From Herminiimonas sp. (lineage in GTDB: Bacteria > Pseudomonadota > Gammaproteobacteria > Burkholderiales > Burkholderiaceae), in contig JACMQD010000133.1 of the NCBI GenBank assembly GCA_014377155.1, positions 1 to 14,013 on the forward strand: a DNA stretch of 14,013 bases. The letters are read 5' to 3'. Position numbers and translations under genes: made by a program. Below the pieces are notes generated by a model, which worked only from the letters and a program-made list of their open reading frames with translations, did no database searches and was not told the origin of the DNA. Position 1 is the stretch's first letter. Each line of letters starts with the position of its first letter. Below, piece after piece: positions 1-8,500 of this stretch.

Positions 1-103
1 CCAGCGCGGCGCATTGCACGACTGGGGTCATGGCTGCGGCACCTGCCCCGCGTGTGCATTACGAATGCGCGGCTACCGGCAATTCATTACTGGCACTTCA
101 TGA
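1..103 (+). CDS. queC: C-terminal end of a QueC-like 7-cyano-7-deazaguanine synthase (partial)
   Basis: Only the last 33 codons are in the window, read from base 2 and ending at TGA 101-103. The peptide contains [16 protein letters not shown] and then a Gly-Tyr. This resembles the zinc-binding tail of QueC, where a Cys-Gly-x-Cys-Pro-x-Cys cluster is followed by Leu-Arg and a Gly-aromatic pair. QueC converts 7-carboxy-7-deazaguanine to preQ0 with ATP and ammonia, in the cytoplasm, on the route to queuosine-modified tRNA. Three of the four zinc cysteines are visible; the first would lie before the window. The ATP-binding domain is also outside, so the call rests on this tail alone. The gene is convergent with the diguanylate cyclase gene and overlaps its 3' end by six bases. 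Another zinc-ribbon tail is possible but less likely. Confidence 0.7.
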   Translation, partial: QRGALHDWGHGCGTCPACALRMRGYRQFITGTS

Positions 104-1438
104 CAGACAGTCTCTAGGCAATTGTTTCGGCAGATCCGTCCAGAAAGCGCTCTGATTCCGACCGGTCTGCTTGGCTTTGTACATCGCATTGTCGGCCGAT
201 TTCATCAAGGCATCGAAGCTCTGCGCCGCGCTATCCATGGTGCTGATTCCGATACTGACCGTCAGGCCAATATCGTTGCCTTCGATCTGCATGCACTGCG
301 AACTGATGTTGAAGCGAATACGCTCGGCCAGTTCGTACGCCATGTGCGGACCGGTCGACGGCAACAGCACCGCGAATTCTTCGCCACCGATTCGGGCCAC
401 GATATCGATCTCACGCGCAGTCTCGGCAATTATTTCTGCCAGCTTCTGCAAAACCAGATCCCCGGTCGCATGACCGTATTCATCATTGATCTGTTTGAAA
501 TGGTCAGCATCGATTGCCAGTAATGACATCGGCCGCGGATAACGGCGGTAACGCGCCATTTCTCTTTCGGCTGCTTCGAAGAAAGCACGCCGGTTCATCA
601 CCCCCGACAGGTGATCGGTCATGCTCGCACGTAGCAGCTCGAAGGTCGATGCCCGCCGATCGGTCATGTCGCGGATAATCATCAGGAAGCCCTGCTGCTG
701 CATTTCGGCCATCATAGGGTGGAAGCCGCCTTGGTCATTGGCCTCGACTGAGGCGATCAGGTTGCATCCCCAGAATGCATCGCAACCGGCCTTGACGCAC
801 CAGCATTCATGCAACGACCAACCGCTTTCATTTGCCTCGTGAAGATAGTCCATCGCCCTCTCGGCGCTGATTGCCGTCTCTTTGAAAAAAAACGAATACG
901 GCTTGCCGACGACGTCGGCGGCGCAAAAGCCCGTCAGCGTTTGAATGCCTTGATTCCAGCTTGTGACGCAACCATTCTTGTCAAGCGGAATTGCCGCGTG
1001 ACGGTGCACGCCAACGAGGATCGCATCGAGCCATGCTTCACTCTGCTTGAGCTGCTGTTCGCGTTTGACGATGGCGCTGACGTCCGAAATCACCGCCATC
1101 AAACGCCTCTGATCGAGCTTGATCAGCGAAATTTCAAGTACTTGGACAGACTTTTTTCCCGGTCTTTCAGCCGTCACGGGAAAACGTAATCCCTTGCAGA
1201 TTACGCCGCTATCCTCGGTAAAATCCTGCGCCAGATTGCGCAGTTCCGGGGCCACCATTTCGGTTGCCGAAAAAAAATTTGAAAATAGTGCCCCATGCTG
1301 TAATGGCGACAGCAATTGTGCAGATAGCGGATTAATCAGGCCGATTTCGCCATCCAGTGAGGTTTGAATCAGTCCTACTGGCGCCAGATAAAGGAACTGC
1401 AACAGCGCTTCATGCTCGATCACCAAGTCGTTATTCAT
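98..1438 (-). CDS. PAS-PAS-GGDEF diguanylate cyclase, coupled to the PYP-like gene
   Basis: A 446-residue soluble protein that should make cyclic-di-GMP from two GTP. No membrane segment or signal peptide is seen. A first PAS domain covers about residues 6-126, a second about 134-261, and the GGDEF domain about 271-431. The active-site motif is GGEEF at 351-355. An RxxD inhibitory site (REID, 342-345) lies five residues before it, so product feedback is expected. The start at 1438 was chosen because GAGG lies nine bases before this ATG and overlaps the TGA stop of the PYP-like gene. A start at 1480 would add 14 residues and overlap that gene. The 11-base gap points to one transcript and translational coupling. 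The second PAS domain has four clustered cysteines (212, 214, 219, 225). The enzymatic class is secure; the signal it senses is unknown. Confidence 0.93.
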   Translation of the reverse strand: MNNDLVIEHEALLQFLYLAPVGLIQTSLDGEIGLINPLSAQLLSPLQHGALFSNFFSATEMVAPELRNLAQDFTEDSGVICKGLRFPVTAERPGKKSVQVLEISLIKLDQRRLMAVISDVSAIVKREQQLKQSEAWLDAILVGVHRHAAIPLDKNGCVTSWNQGIQTLTGFCAADVVGKPYSFFFKETAISAERAMDYLHEANESGWSLHECWCVKAGCDAFWGCNLIASVEANDQGGFHPMMAEMQQQGFLMIIRDMTDRRASTFELLRASMTDHLSGVMNRRAFFEAAEREMARYRRYPRPMSLLAIDADHFKQINDEYGHATGDLVLQKLAEIIAETAREIDIVARIGGEEFAVLLPSTGPHMAYELAERIRFNISSQCMQIEGNDIGLTVSIGISTMDSAAQSFDALMKSADNAMYKAKQTGRNQSAFWTDLPKQLPRDCLS

Positions 1439-1449
1439 GGTAACCGACC

Positions 1450-1833
1450 TCAGGCTTGACGTTCGATCAGCAAATACCACATCGCTATTTCAGACTGGCG
1501 TAACAGTCGCAACCTGGCGGGCGTAAGACGCATGCGCAGCGTTAGTACGTGTTCCATGACGTGGTCAAGAGGCTCATTTGCAGCAGCCGCATCGAGATAA
1601 TGACCTGCAACCATGAGATTATTGAGGCATGGAGCAACCATCTCAAAGACATGGCTACCGATGACACTGGGCAGTGACAGTCCGGAATAGCGCCGCTCGA
1701 CGCCGTTGTAACGTCGAACCTTGAGGTCTTTATCGAAACCGATCACACCAAAACGCAGGGCGTCGAGCTTTTCATTGGACAATTGTTCGAGTTGCGCCAC
1801 CATCTGCGAATCATTGAATCGAATAGTATGCAT
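1450..1833 (-). CDS. pyp: Photoactive yellow protein (PYP) family, candidate blue-light receptor
   Basis: A 127-residue single-PAS protein; the Halorhodospira PYP has 125. Compared from memory without gaps over residues 1-69, about 23 positions are identical. Tyr42 and Glu46, which hold the phenolate of the p-coumaric acid chromophore, and Cys69, which carries it as a thioester, are at the same numbers. Cys69 sits in VAPC, as in PYP. Position 50 is Ser where PYP has Thr, keeping the hydroxyl. Position 52 is Leu instead of the lid Arg. The C-terminal half keeps a Thr-Pro (104-105) and Trp119, with a three-residue gain and a three-residue loss between. A weak GAG lies about eight bases before the ATG. 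The next gene is a diguanylate cyclase 11 bases downstream, suggesting light input to cyclic-di-GMP. The chromophore genes (tyrosine ammonia lyase and p-coumaroyl-CoA ligase) are not in this window. A non-photoactive PYP-like PAS is the alternative. Confidence 0.8.
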   Translation of the reverse strand: MHTIRFNDSQMVAQLEQLSNEKLDALRFGVIGFDKDLKVRRYNGVERRYSGLSLPSVIGSHVFEMVAPCLNNLMVAGHYLDAAAANEPLDHVMEHVLTLRMRLTPARLRLLRQSEIAMWYLLIERQA

Positions 1834-2173
1834 ATCAATCTCGGTTGATGATCAATACATAGCAGCTTGTGTTCATGCCCTGGGTAAAGGCTGAATCAAA
1901 TATCCATGTAGCAAATCGGGTTATGCTTCGCGGAAAATTTATTGCAGCCTCATAGTAACGACTTTTTGCCGGCAATACGATTACGGCAATTGTGAAATTT
2001 TGTGAGTCGCAGACGTAAAGCTGAGTCGTATCACCGCCGATGCATTTGTTTCATGATGTATGCGAATACATCTCAGAAATCCTGTTCGCATCGAATTCAG
2101 GTATCTGCGAAACGCACCGTTTTGGCACCGATACCCGCCCCAAGGTACACGTCGTTGCAGTCGGACCGGATTC
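1834..2173. other. Non-coding gap upstream of the PYP-like gene
   Basis: About 340 bases with no convincing gene on either strand. The gap must hold any promoter for the PYP-like / diguanylate cyclase unit and the 3' end of the large sensor transcript. It is more AT-rich than its surroundings between about 1840 and 2100. A perfect 10-base palindrome, TTGCCGGCAA, lies at 1966-1975, and CGGCAAT occurs twice, at 1970-1976 and 1984-1990. No clear -35/-10 pair and no hairpin terminator with a T-tract was found. Confidence 0.5.
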
Positions 2174-5100
2174 TCAACCGCGTCCCAGCGAAGTCAGCGT
2201 GCGTTCAAGCCAGCGGTCGATAGTCATCGGACGACCCAGCAGGTAACCTTGCAACAAGTCGCAACCGGCTTCCTGCAGGAACTGTGCTTGATCAGGCGTC
2301 TCGACACCCTCGGCCACGACATGAATGCCGAGGTTGTTCGCCATCGCAAGGATCATCTGAACGATCGCGCTATTACCGGTCTCGTGCGGTGTGCCGTGCA
2401 CGAAGCTGCGATCGATTTTCAGCTCATGCAAAGGCAGCCGTCGCAGATAGCCCAGACTGGAGTAGCCGGTACCGAAATCGTCGATCGAAAACCGGATACC
2501 CAGCGCCGCCAATTCGTTCATGCGTTCGATGGTGGCGTCCAGATCTTCGATCAGCAAGCCTTCGGTAACCTCGAAAATAAGGTCTGTCGCCGGCGCGGCC
2601 GTCTCGGCAAGAATGACTTTGACGCGGCTGACAAAATCGGGCTGGCGAAACTGACGCGGACTGATGTTGACCGATACCGGTATCTGGTGACCGGCGCCAT
2701 GCAGACGCAGCAGCGCACGGCAACCCTGCTGTACCACCCAGTCACCCAGGGTCAGGATCAGGCCCGATTCTTCCGCGATGGGAATGAAGACGGCCGGCGA
2801 CACCGCGCCGCGTACCGGATGCGTCCATCGCATCAGCAGCTCGCATCCACGCGGAACGCCGGAATGATCGAACTGCGGTTGTAGCGCCATCTCGAGCTGC
2901 GCAGTGCCGACGGCATGGATCAGGTCATTTTCGAGCGCCAGGCGCTCTTCGACTTCGGCTTGCATTGCGGCCTGAAAGAATACGACCTGGTTACGTCCCG
3001 CTGATTTGGCGCGGTACATGGCGGTATCGGCTTCGCGCAACAGGTCTTCCGTGGTCTGCCCGTTCTTGGGCAGCAAGGTCACACCGATGCTGGCGCCGGT
3101 ATTGTAGGGCTGGTCGTCGATCACGAACGGCTGCGTCAGCGCATGCAGCGCTTTCCCGGCAACGGCCATGGCATGGTGGGCGCCGTCAGTCAGATCGGCT
3201 GCCAGCCGGGGAATCAGGATCACGAATTCATCGCCGCCGATGCGCGCCACCGTGTCCTCGCCACGCATCAATGCGGACAAGCGCTGCGCGACATGTTGCA
3301 ACAGCGCGTCGCCAGTCGCATGACCGCGGGCATCGTTGACGTTCTTGAAGTGATCGAGATCGATGAACAGGACCGCACCGACTTCGCCATTGCGCTGCGC
3401 GGCAGCCAGCATCAGGGTCAAATGATCGAGTAACAGGCGGCGGTTCGGCAATCCAGTGAGGGCGTCGAAAAAAGCCAGCTGGTGAATGTCCTTTTCACTG
3501 CGGATGCGAGCGGTAATGTCGCGCAAGATGATGCTGGTGAGCTGGTTGCCTTCACCGTCGGCATACACCGAACTGGTCAGCTCGGCTTCGAAGCGGCTGC
3601 CGTCGCCGCGCACCATGGTCAGCTCGCCCCGTGCGTGTCCGCTGGCTTCACGTTCGGCCAGCAATCGGGCCAGGCGCGGATCGTCGGGCGCCACGACGCC
3701 GGTGCGTCCAAGGTCGCACAGCCGCGCTTCGCTCATGCCGAAGATTTGACACGCCGCCGCGTTCGCCGCGAGGATGGCGCCGTTCGAAGCGGTTTGCAGC
3801 ACGCCATCCAGACTGTGCTCGAACAGCAGTCGGAAACGGTGTTCGTTGGCATGCGCGCGTAGCTCGGACAGCTTGCGCTCGGTGATGTCCTGCAACGCGC
3901 CGGTATAGTGCGCCGGCCGCCCATGCTCGTCACGGTCGACGAAACCGAAGGCGTCGAGCCAGCGCACGCCGCCATCGGTACGGATGATCCGGTATTCCAG
4001 ATGCATCGGCTTTTCGCCGGAAAACAGGCGGGAGCGTTCGCTATCGACGATCGCCAGGTCGTCGGGATGGACCATCGATCGGTAGCGCACTTGCGAAACC
4101 GGACCATCAGCCGGGTCGAGCCCGAAAATTTCGTAGATGACAGGCGAGATGACCTTGTAGTACATGGTCTGCAAATCGAGTTCAAAAAAGCCGATGCGGG
4201 TGATTTGCTGCGCCTTTTGCAATTGGTACTGGTTGGTCTGTAATTTGGCAAGCATGCTTGAAAACCGGCTGTCAAGTTCGGCGAACTCGGCATTTGCCGG
4301 CGCCGTCCGGTCAGGCACGAGCGTGCGCGCTTCACCTTGCTCGACCTGCCGCATGCGGTCGAGCAAATGGCGGATCGGTATGGCGATGAAGCGGCGCGCG
4401 AACAGCGATGCCAGAACAAATCCGAATAATGCGGCCGCTGCCATGATCGACAACTGTATCCGGAAGCGCTTCTTGGCCGTTGCCACCGCGTCGTCCCGGC
4501 GTATGCTGACGGCTACCATGATCGGATCTTGACCGACGCCGCTGATCGGCTTGACCGCATGCAGCCAGTTCACGCCGGCAGCGTCGGGCGCGGCAAAAGC
4601 AAGCATTTGACCGGCGATGAGCGCTTTCTCCAAGGTGGTGTCAGGCACCAGCGTGCCGACCAGATCGACGGTCTTGTCGCTCGACACGATGATGTGGCCT
4701 CTGGCATCGCTGACATAGACTCGCATGTTTTTCGGTAGCATGACGGAATTGAGCTGACGATCGGCAAAGGCCAGATCGACCGCCGCGAACACCACACCCT
4801 GCAGTACCGTGCGCTCATTGAAAACAGGCATGCCGAATGCCAGGACCTTGCGCTTGGAAGCCATGCCGATCACGTAGTCGCCGACCGCAAATTTCCCGGT
4901 TTCGATGACCGTTCGAAAATGGCGGCGACCGCTGATATTGATGCCCTGATTGCTGATCACGCCCTGACACTGGACATCGCCCTGCAGATCGGCGTAGCCG
5001 ATGTTGGCGTAGATCGGACCTGAAGACTGGATGTTTCGCATGAATTCGACACACAGATCGCGCATTCCTGTGCGCCTGACAGACGGACCATTTGCCACTA

Positions 5101-5305
5101 CGGTCAACATCTGTCGCACACCTTCGACAAGTTGCTCCTGATTCGCTGCGACGAGATTGCCAACCGCTTCCAGGTCTTCCTGGGCCTTGACCAACTCCTC
5201 ACGCTGCACGACTACCGACAAATAGGTCAGCACCCCGATACCGGGTGCAATCGCCACGAAGGCGAGCAATACCAGCAATGTCCGCAATCCAATTGTCTGT
5301 TTCAC
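2174..5305 (-). CDS. Membrane-bound Cache-HAMP-PAS-PAS-GGDEF-EAL cyclic-di-GMP enzyme
   Basis: A 1043-residue inner-membrane sensor that may make, break or only sense cyclic-di-GMP. Visible parts in order are: membrane segment 5-33; a periplasmic Cache-like sensor about 34-279; membrane segment about 283-305; HAMP 305-359; PAS 372-478; PAS 489-600; GGDEF 608-777; EAL 790-1034. The cyclase motif is intact GGDEF (690-694) with an RxxD site (RGED) five residues before it. The EAL signature reads ELL, but the catalytic Glu822 is kept, as are DDFGTGYSS (942-950), the Lys of KIDRSF and EGVET, so phosphodiesterase activity is plausible. The start is a GTG with AAGG nine bases upstream, placed just before a positively charged residue and the first membrane helix. 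An upstream ATG at 5473 would add 56 residues of poor character and run into the hairpin at 5472-5499. The gene stands alone on its strand. Confidence 0.92.
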   Translation of the reverse strand: MKQTIGLRTLLVLLAFVAIAPGIGVLTYLSVVVQREELVKAQEDLEAVGNLVAANQEQLVEGVRQMLTVVANGPSVRRTGMRDLCVEFMRNIQSSGPIYANIGYADLQGDVQCQGVISNQGINISGRRHFRTVIETGKFAVGDYVIGMASKRKVLAFGMPVFNERTVLQGVVFAAVDLAFADRQLNSVMLPKNMRVYVSDARGHIIVSSDKTVDLVGTLVPDTTLEKALIAGQMLAFAAPDAAGVNWLHAVKPISGVGQDPIMVAVSIRRDDAVATAKKRFRIQLSIMAAAALFGFVLASLFARRFIAIPIRHLLDRMRQVEQGEARTLVPDRTAPANAEFAELDSRFSSMLAKLQTNQYQLQKAQQITRIGFFELDLQTMYYKVISPVIYEIFGLDPADGPVSQVRYRSMVHPDDLAIVDSERSRLFSGEKPMHLEYRIIRTDGGVRWLDAFGFVDRDEHGRPAHYTGALQDITERKLSELRAHANEHRFRLLFEHSLDGVLQTASNGAILAANAAACQIFGMSEARLCDLGRTGVVAPDDPRLARLLAEREASGHARGELTMVRGDGSRFEAELTSSVYADGEGNQLTSIILRDITARIRSEKDIHQLAFFDALTGLPNRRLLLDHLTLMLAAAQRNGEVGAVLFIDLDHFKNVNDARGHATGDALLQHVAQRLSALMRGEDTVARIGGDEFVILIPRLAADLTDGAHHAMAVAGKALHALTQPFVIDDQPYNTGASIGVTLLPKNGQTTEDLLREADTAMYRAKSAGRNQVVFFQAAMQAEVEERLALENDLIHAVGTAQLEMALQPQFDHSGVPRGCELLMRWTHPVRGAVSPAVFIPIAEESGLILTLGDWVVQQGCRALLRLHGAGHQIPVSVNISPRQFRQPDFVSRVKVILAETAAPATDLIFEVTEGLLIEDLDATIERMNELAALGIRFSIDDFGTGYSSLGYLRRLPLHELKIDRSFVHGTPHETGNSAIVQMILAMANNLGIHVVAEGVETPDQAQFLQEAGCDLLQGYLLGRPMTIDRWLERTLTSLGRG

Positions 5306-5471
5306 AGGGCAACCTTTGGAAAAATCTGATCGATGGCGGCTGCAAAATGGAAAGTTTAACGCAATTATCGTGGCATTCGCGCAAGAAATACCAACTCTGC
5401 TCACGAGGGTGCGCACGGCAAACAGCGGGCGAATCGACATGGCAGCTCGGACAGCGCCTTCCCCAAACGTC

Positions 5472-5499
5472 AAACGGGCTCGAATGATCGAGCCCGTTT
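5472..5499 (-). terminator. Strong hairpin terminator after the oxidoreductase gene
   Basis: A perfect 12-base stem, AAACGGGCTCGA, pairs with its complement around the four-base loop ATGA (5484-5487). It lies 25 bases beyond the stop of the oxidoreductase gene. The stem has A residues on one side and T residues on the other, so it could stop transcription in both directions, although no long T-tract follows. It separates the aromatic amino acid genes from the large sensor gene downstream. Confidence 0.85.
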
Positions 5500-5524
5500 A
5501 GACCTGCACTAACGTGCTGGGGAA

Positions 5525-8500
5525 CTATGCCGCGTGTTTCGAGCCCGCCACAGGCGCACCTGGCAAGTCGAATGCCTTCAACAACCCCGCTTCCTTTTCT
5601 TTGGCTGCCGCCAGATGGCGCTCCTTGACATGGCCGTAACCGCGGATATCTTCCGGGATGCTGGCGATTGCAGCGGCCTTATTAAGATTGTCACTGCTCA
5701 GCTTGGGCAACAGGCCGAGCACGGTCTGGCGATAGGCGCCGATCAGCGCCCGCTCGGTGCGCCGTTCTTCGGTGTAGCCGAAAACATCCAACGCTGTGCC
5801 GCGCAGCGATTTCAGTCTGGCCAGCACGCCGAATGCCTTCAACATCCACGGCCCGAATTCCTGCTTGATCAGGTGACCGTGCGCATCTCGTTTCGAGAAC
5901 AGCGGCGGCGCTAAATGGTACTTGATCTTGTAGTCGCCCTCGAACATGGCGGCAATCTTGTCGGCAAACGCGCGATCGGTGTGCAGGCGGGCGACTTCAT
6001 ATTCGTCCTTGTAAGCCATCAGCTTGAACAGATAGCGCGCCACGGCTTCGCTCAGGCGCAGGGTGCCCGATTTATCGCCAAGGGCGGCTTGTTCGGCAGC
6101 GCGCACCTGTTCAACGAAATCGCGGTATTGCTGCGCATACGCCGCATTTTGATAGGCGGTCAGAAACGCTACCCGCTTGCCAATCACCTCGTCGAGCTTC
6201 GGCACCCGTTTGAATTCGATGACCTGGGCCACGCTGCCGTTGACCTTGGCGATTTTTTCGACGGCCGCCAGGTCGTGCGCGGCACACCGGCCCCAGTTGA
6301 ATGCCTGCTTGTTGAAATCGACCGAGACGCCGTTGAGTTCGATGGCTTTGATGATCGAGGCTTCGGTCAGCGGCACCCACGCTTTTTGCCAGGCGTAACC
6401 CAGCATGAACATGTTGGTGGCGATGGTGTCGCCCATCAGTGCCGTGGCGATCTTGCCGGCATCGATGAAGTCGACGCGCTCGCTACCGCAGGCGGCGCGG
6501 ATGTCGCTCTCGGCAGCGGCGCCCGGATACTGCCAGTCCGGATTTTTGACGAATGCGGCCGTCGGCGTGCTGGTCGAATTGATGGCGGCATGGGTGCGGC
6601 CTTCGCCCATGCGCGACAGCGCATCGCGACTGGCGGCGACGATCACGTCGCAGCCGATCATCAGGTCGGCCGCGCCGGTGCCGACGCGGGTCGAATGGAT
6701 ATCGTCGGGGTGATCCGCAAGGCGCACGTGCGACATCACGGGGCCGCCCTTTTGCGCCAGGCCGCTCATGTCTAGCACGGAACAGCCCTTGCCTTCGACA
6801 TGCGCCGCCATCGCCAGGATCTGGCCGACCGTGACGACACCGGTGCCGCCGATGCCGGTGACCAGGATGCCATAGGGATTTTCCGTGGTCGGCAGGATCG
6901 GTTGCGGCAGGTCGGCCGCCGGTGTCGCGCTGGCGGAGGCGGAGGCGACTTTCTTCGGCTTTTTCAGCTGACCGCCTTCGACTGTGACGAAGCTCGGGCA
7001 AAACCCGGTAACGCACGAAAAATCCTTGTTGCAAGACGACTGGTTGATCTGGCGCTTGCGACCGAATTCAGTTTCCAGCGGCTCGACCGACAGGCAGTTC
7101 GACTGCACGCTGCAGTCGCCACAACCTTCGCAGACGGCTTCGTTGATGACGGCGCGTTTGGCCGGGTCGGGATACTCGTTGCGCTTCCGGCGGCGGCGCT
7201 TTTCGGAAGCGCAGGTCTGATCGTAGATCATGGCCGACACGCCCTTGCATTCGCGCAGTTCGCGCTGCACGGCATCGAGTTCGCTGCGGTGCCGCACCGT
7301 CACGCCATCGGCCCAGTTGTAGCCTGACGGGTACTTGTCGGGCTCGTCGGTGACGACGATGATCGGGGTCACGCCTTCGGCAGCGATCTGGCGTGAAATC
7401 ATGCCGGGGTCGAGCGGGCCGTCGACCATCTGGCCGCCGGTCATCGCCACGGCATCGTTGTAGAGAATCTTGTAGGTCATGTTGACCTTGGCTGCGACCG
7501 TCGCGCGGATGGCCAGCAGGCCGGAATGAAAATACGTGCCGTCGCCTAAGTTGGTGAAGACATGCTGCTCGCTGGTAAACGGTGCATGACCGATCCAGGT
7601 CGTGCCTTCGGCGCCCATATGGGTGAAGGTAGACGTCTCGCGATCCATCCACAACACCATGTAGTGACAACCGATCCCGGCCAGCGCGCGGCTGCCTTCC
7701 GGCACCTTGGTAGAGGTATTGTGCGGACAGCCGGAGCAGAAATGCGGGATACGATCTTTCGCCGGATCGGGCTTGGCGCTCACCTTCAGCACCGCTTCCT
7801 TGGCTTCGAGATAAGCAATGCGCTCCTTGACGCGCTGCTCGACCGGATGGCCGGCAAAATACTTGCTGATGCGGCTGGCGATGGCGCGTGCGATTTGCGC
7901 CGGATTCAGTTCGTAGGTCGCCGGCAGCAGCCAGTCGCCGTGGCCTTCGCCATGCTTGTTGCTCCATTCACCGGTGTCGTCGAACTTGCCGACCACGCGT
8001 GGCCGGACGTCGTCGCGCCAGTTGTACAGCTCTTCCTTGACTTGGTATTCGAGAATCTGACGTTTTTCTTCGACTACCAGGATTTCTTCAAGGCCCTGAG
8101 CGAATTCGCGCACGCCTTCGGCTTCCAGCGGCCAGGTCATGCCGACCTTGAAAAGGCGGATGCCGATGTCGCGCGCGACATGTTCGTCGATGCCAAGGTC
8201 GGCCAGTGCCTGACGCGTGTCGAGGTAGGATTTGCCGGCGGTGATGATGCCGATACGGGCGCGCGGACTGTCCCAGATGATCTGATTGAGCTTGTTGGCG
8301 CGCGCGTAGGCCAGTGCGGCGTACCATTTGAAATTGTTCATCCGCGCTTCTTGCTCCAGCACGGCATCCGGCCAGCGGATGTTGAGGCCACCGGCAGGCA
8401 GCTCGAAATCGGTCGGCAACGTGATCTGCACGCGCTCGGGATCGAGATCGACCGAGGCGCCGGATTCAACGATGTCCGTCACGCATTTCATCGATACCCA

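Noticed and set aside
56..68. Small dyad GCATT-ACG-AATGC near the end of the cyclase gene, as a possible terminator
   Set aside because: The stem has only five base pairs, no T-tract follows, and it lies inside the queC-like coding sequence.
740..1040. Second PAS domain of the cyclase as a LOV flavin photoreceptor
   Set aside because: The LOV motif around the flavin-binding cysteine (GRNCRFLQ type) is absent; the matching stretch reads GKPYSFFF.
5352..5393. Possible promoter for the large sensor gene (TTGGTA and GATAAT on the minus strand)
   Set aside because: The spacing is 19 bases and the -35 match is moderate, too weak to list as a feature.
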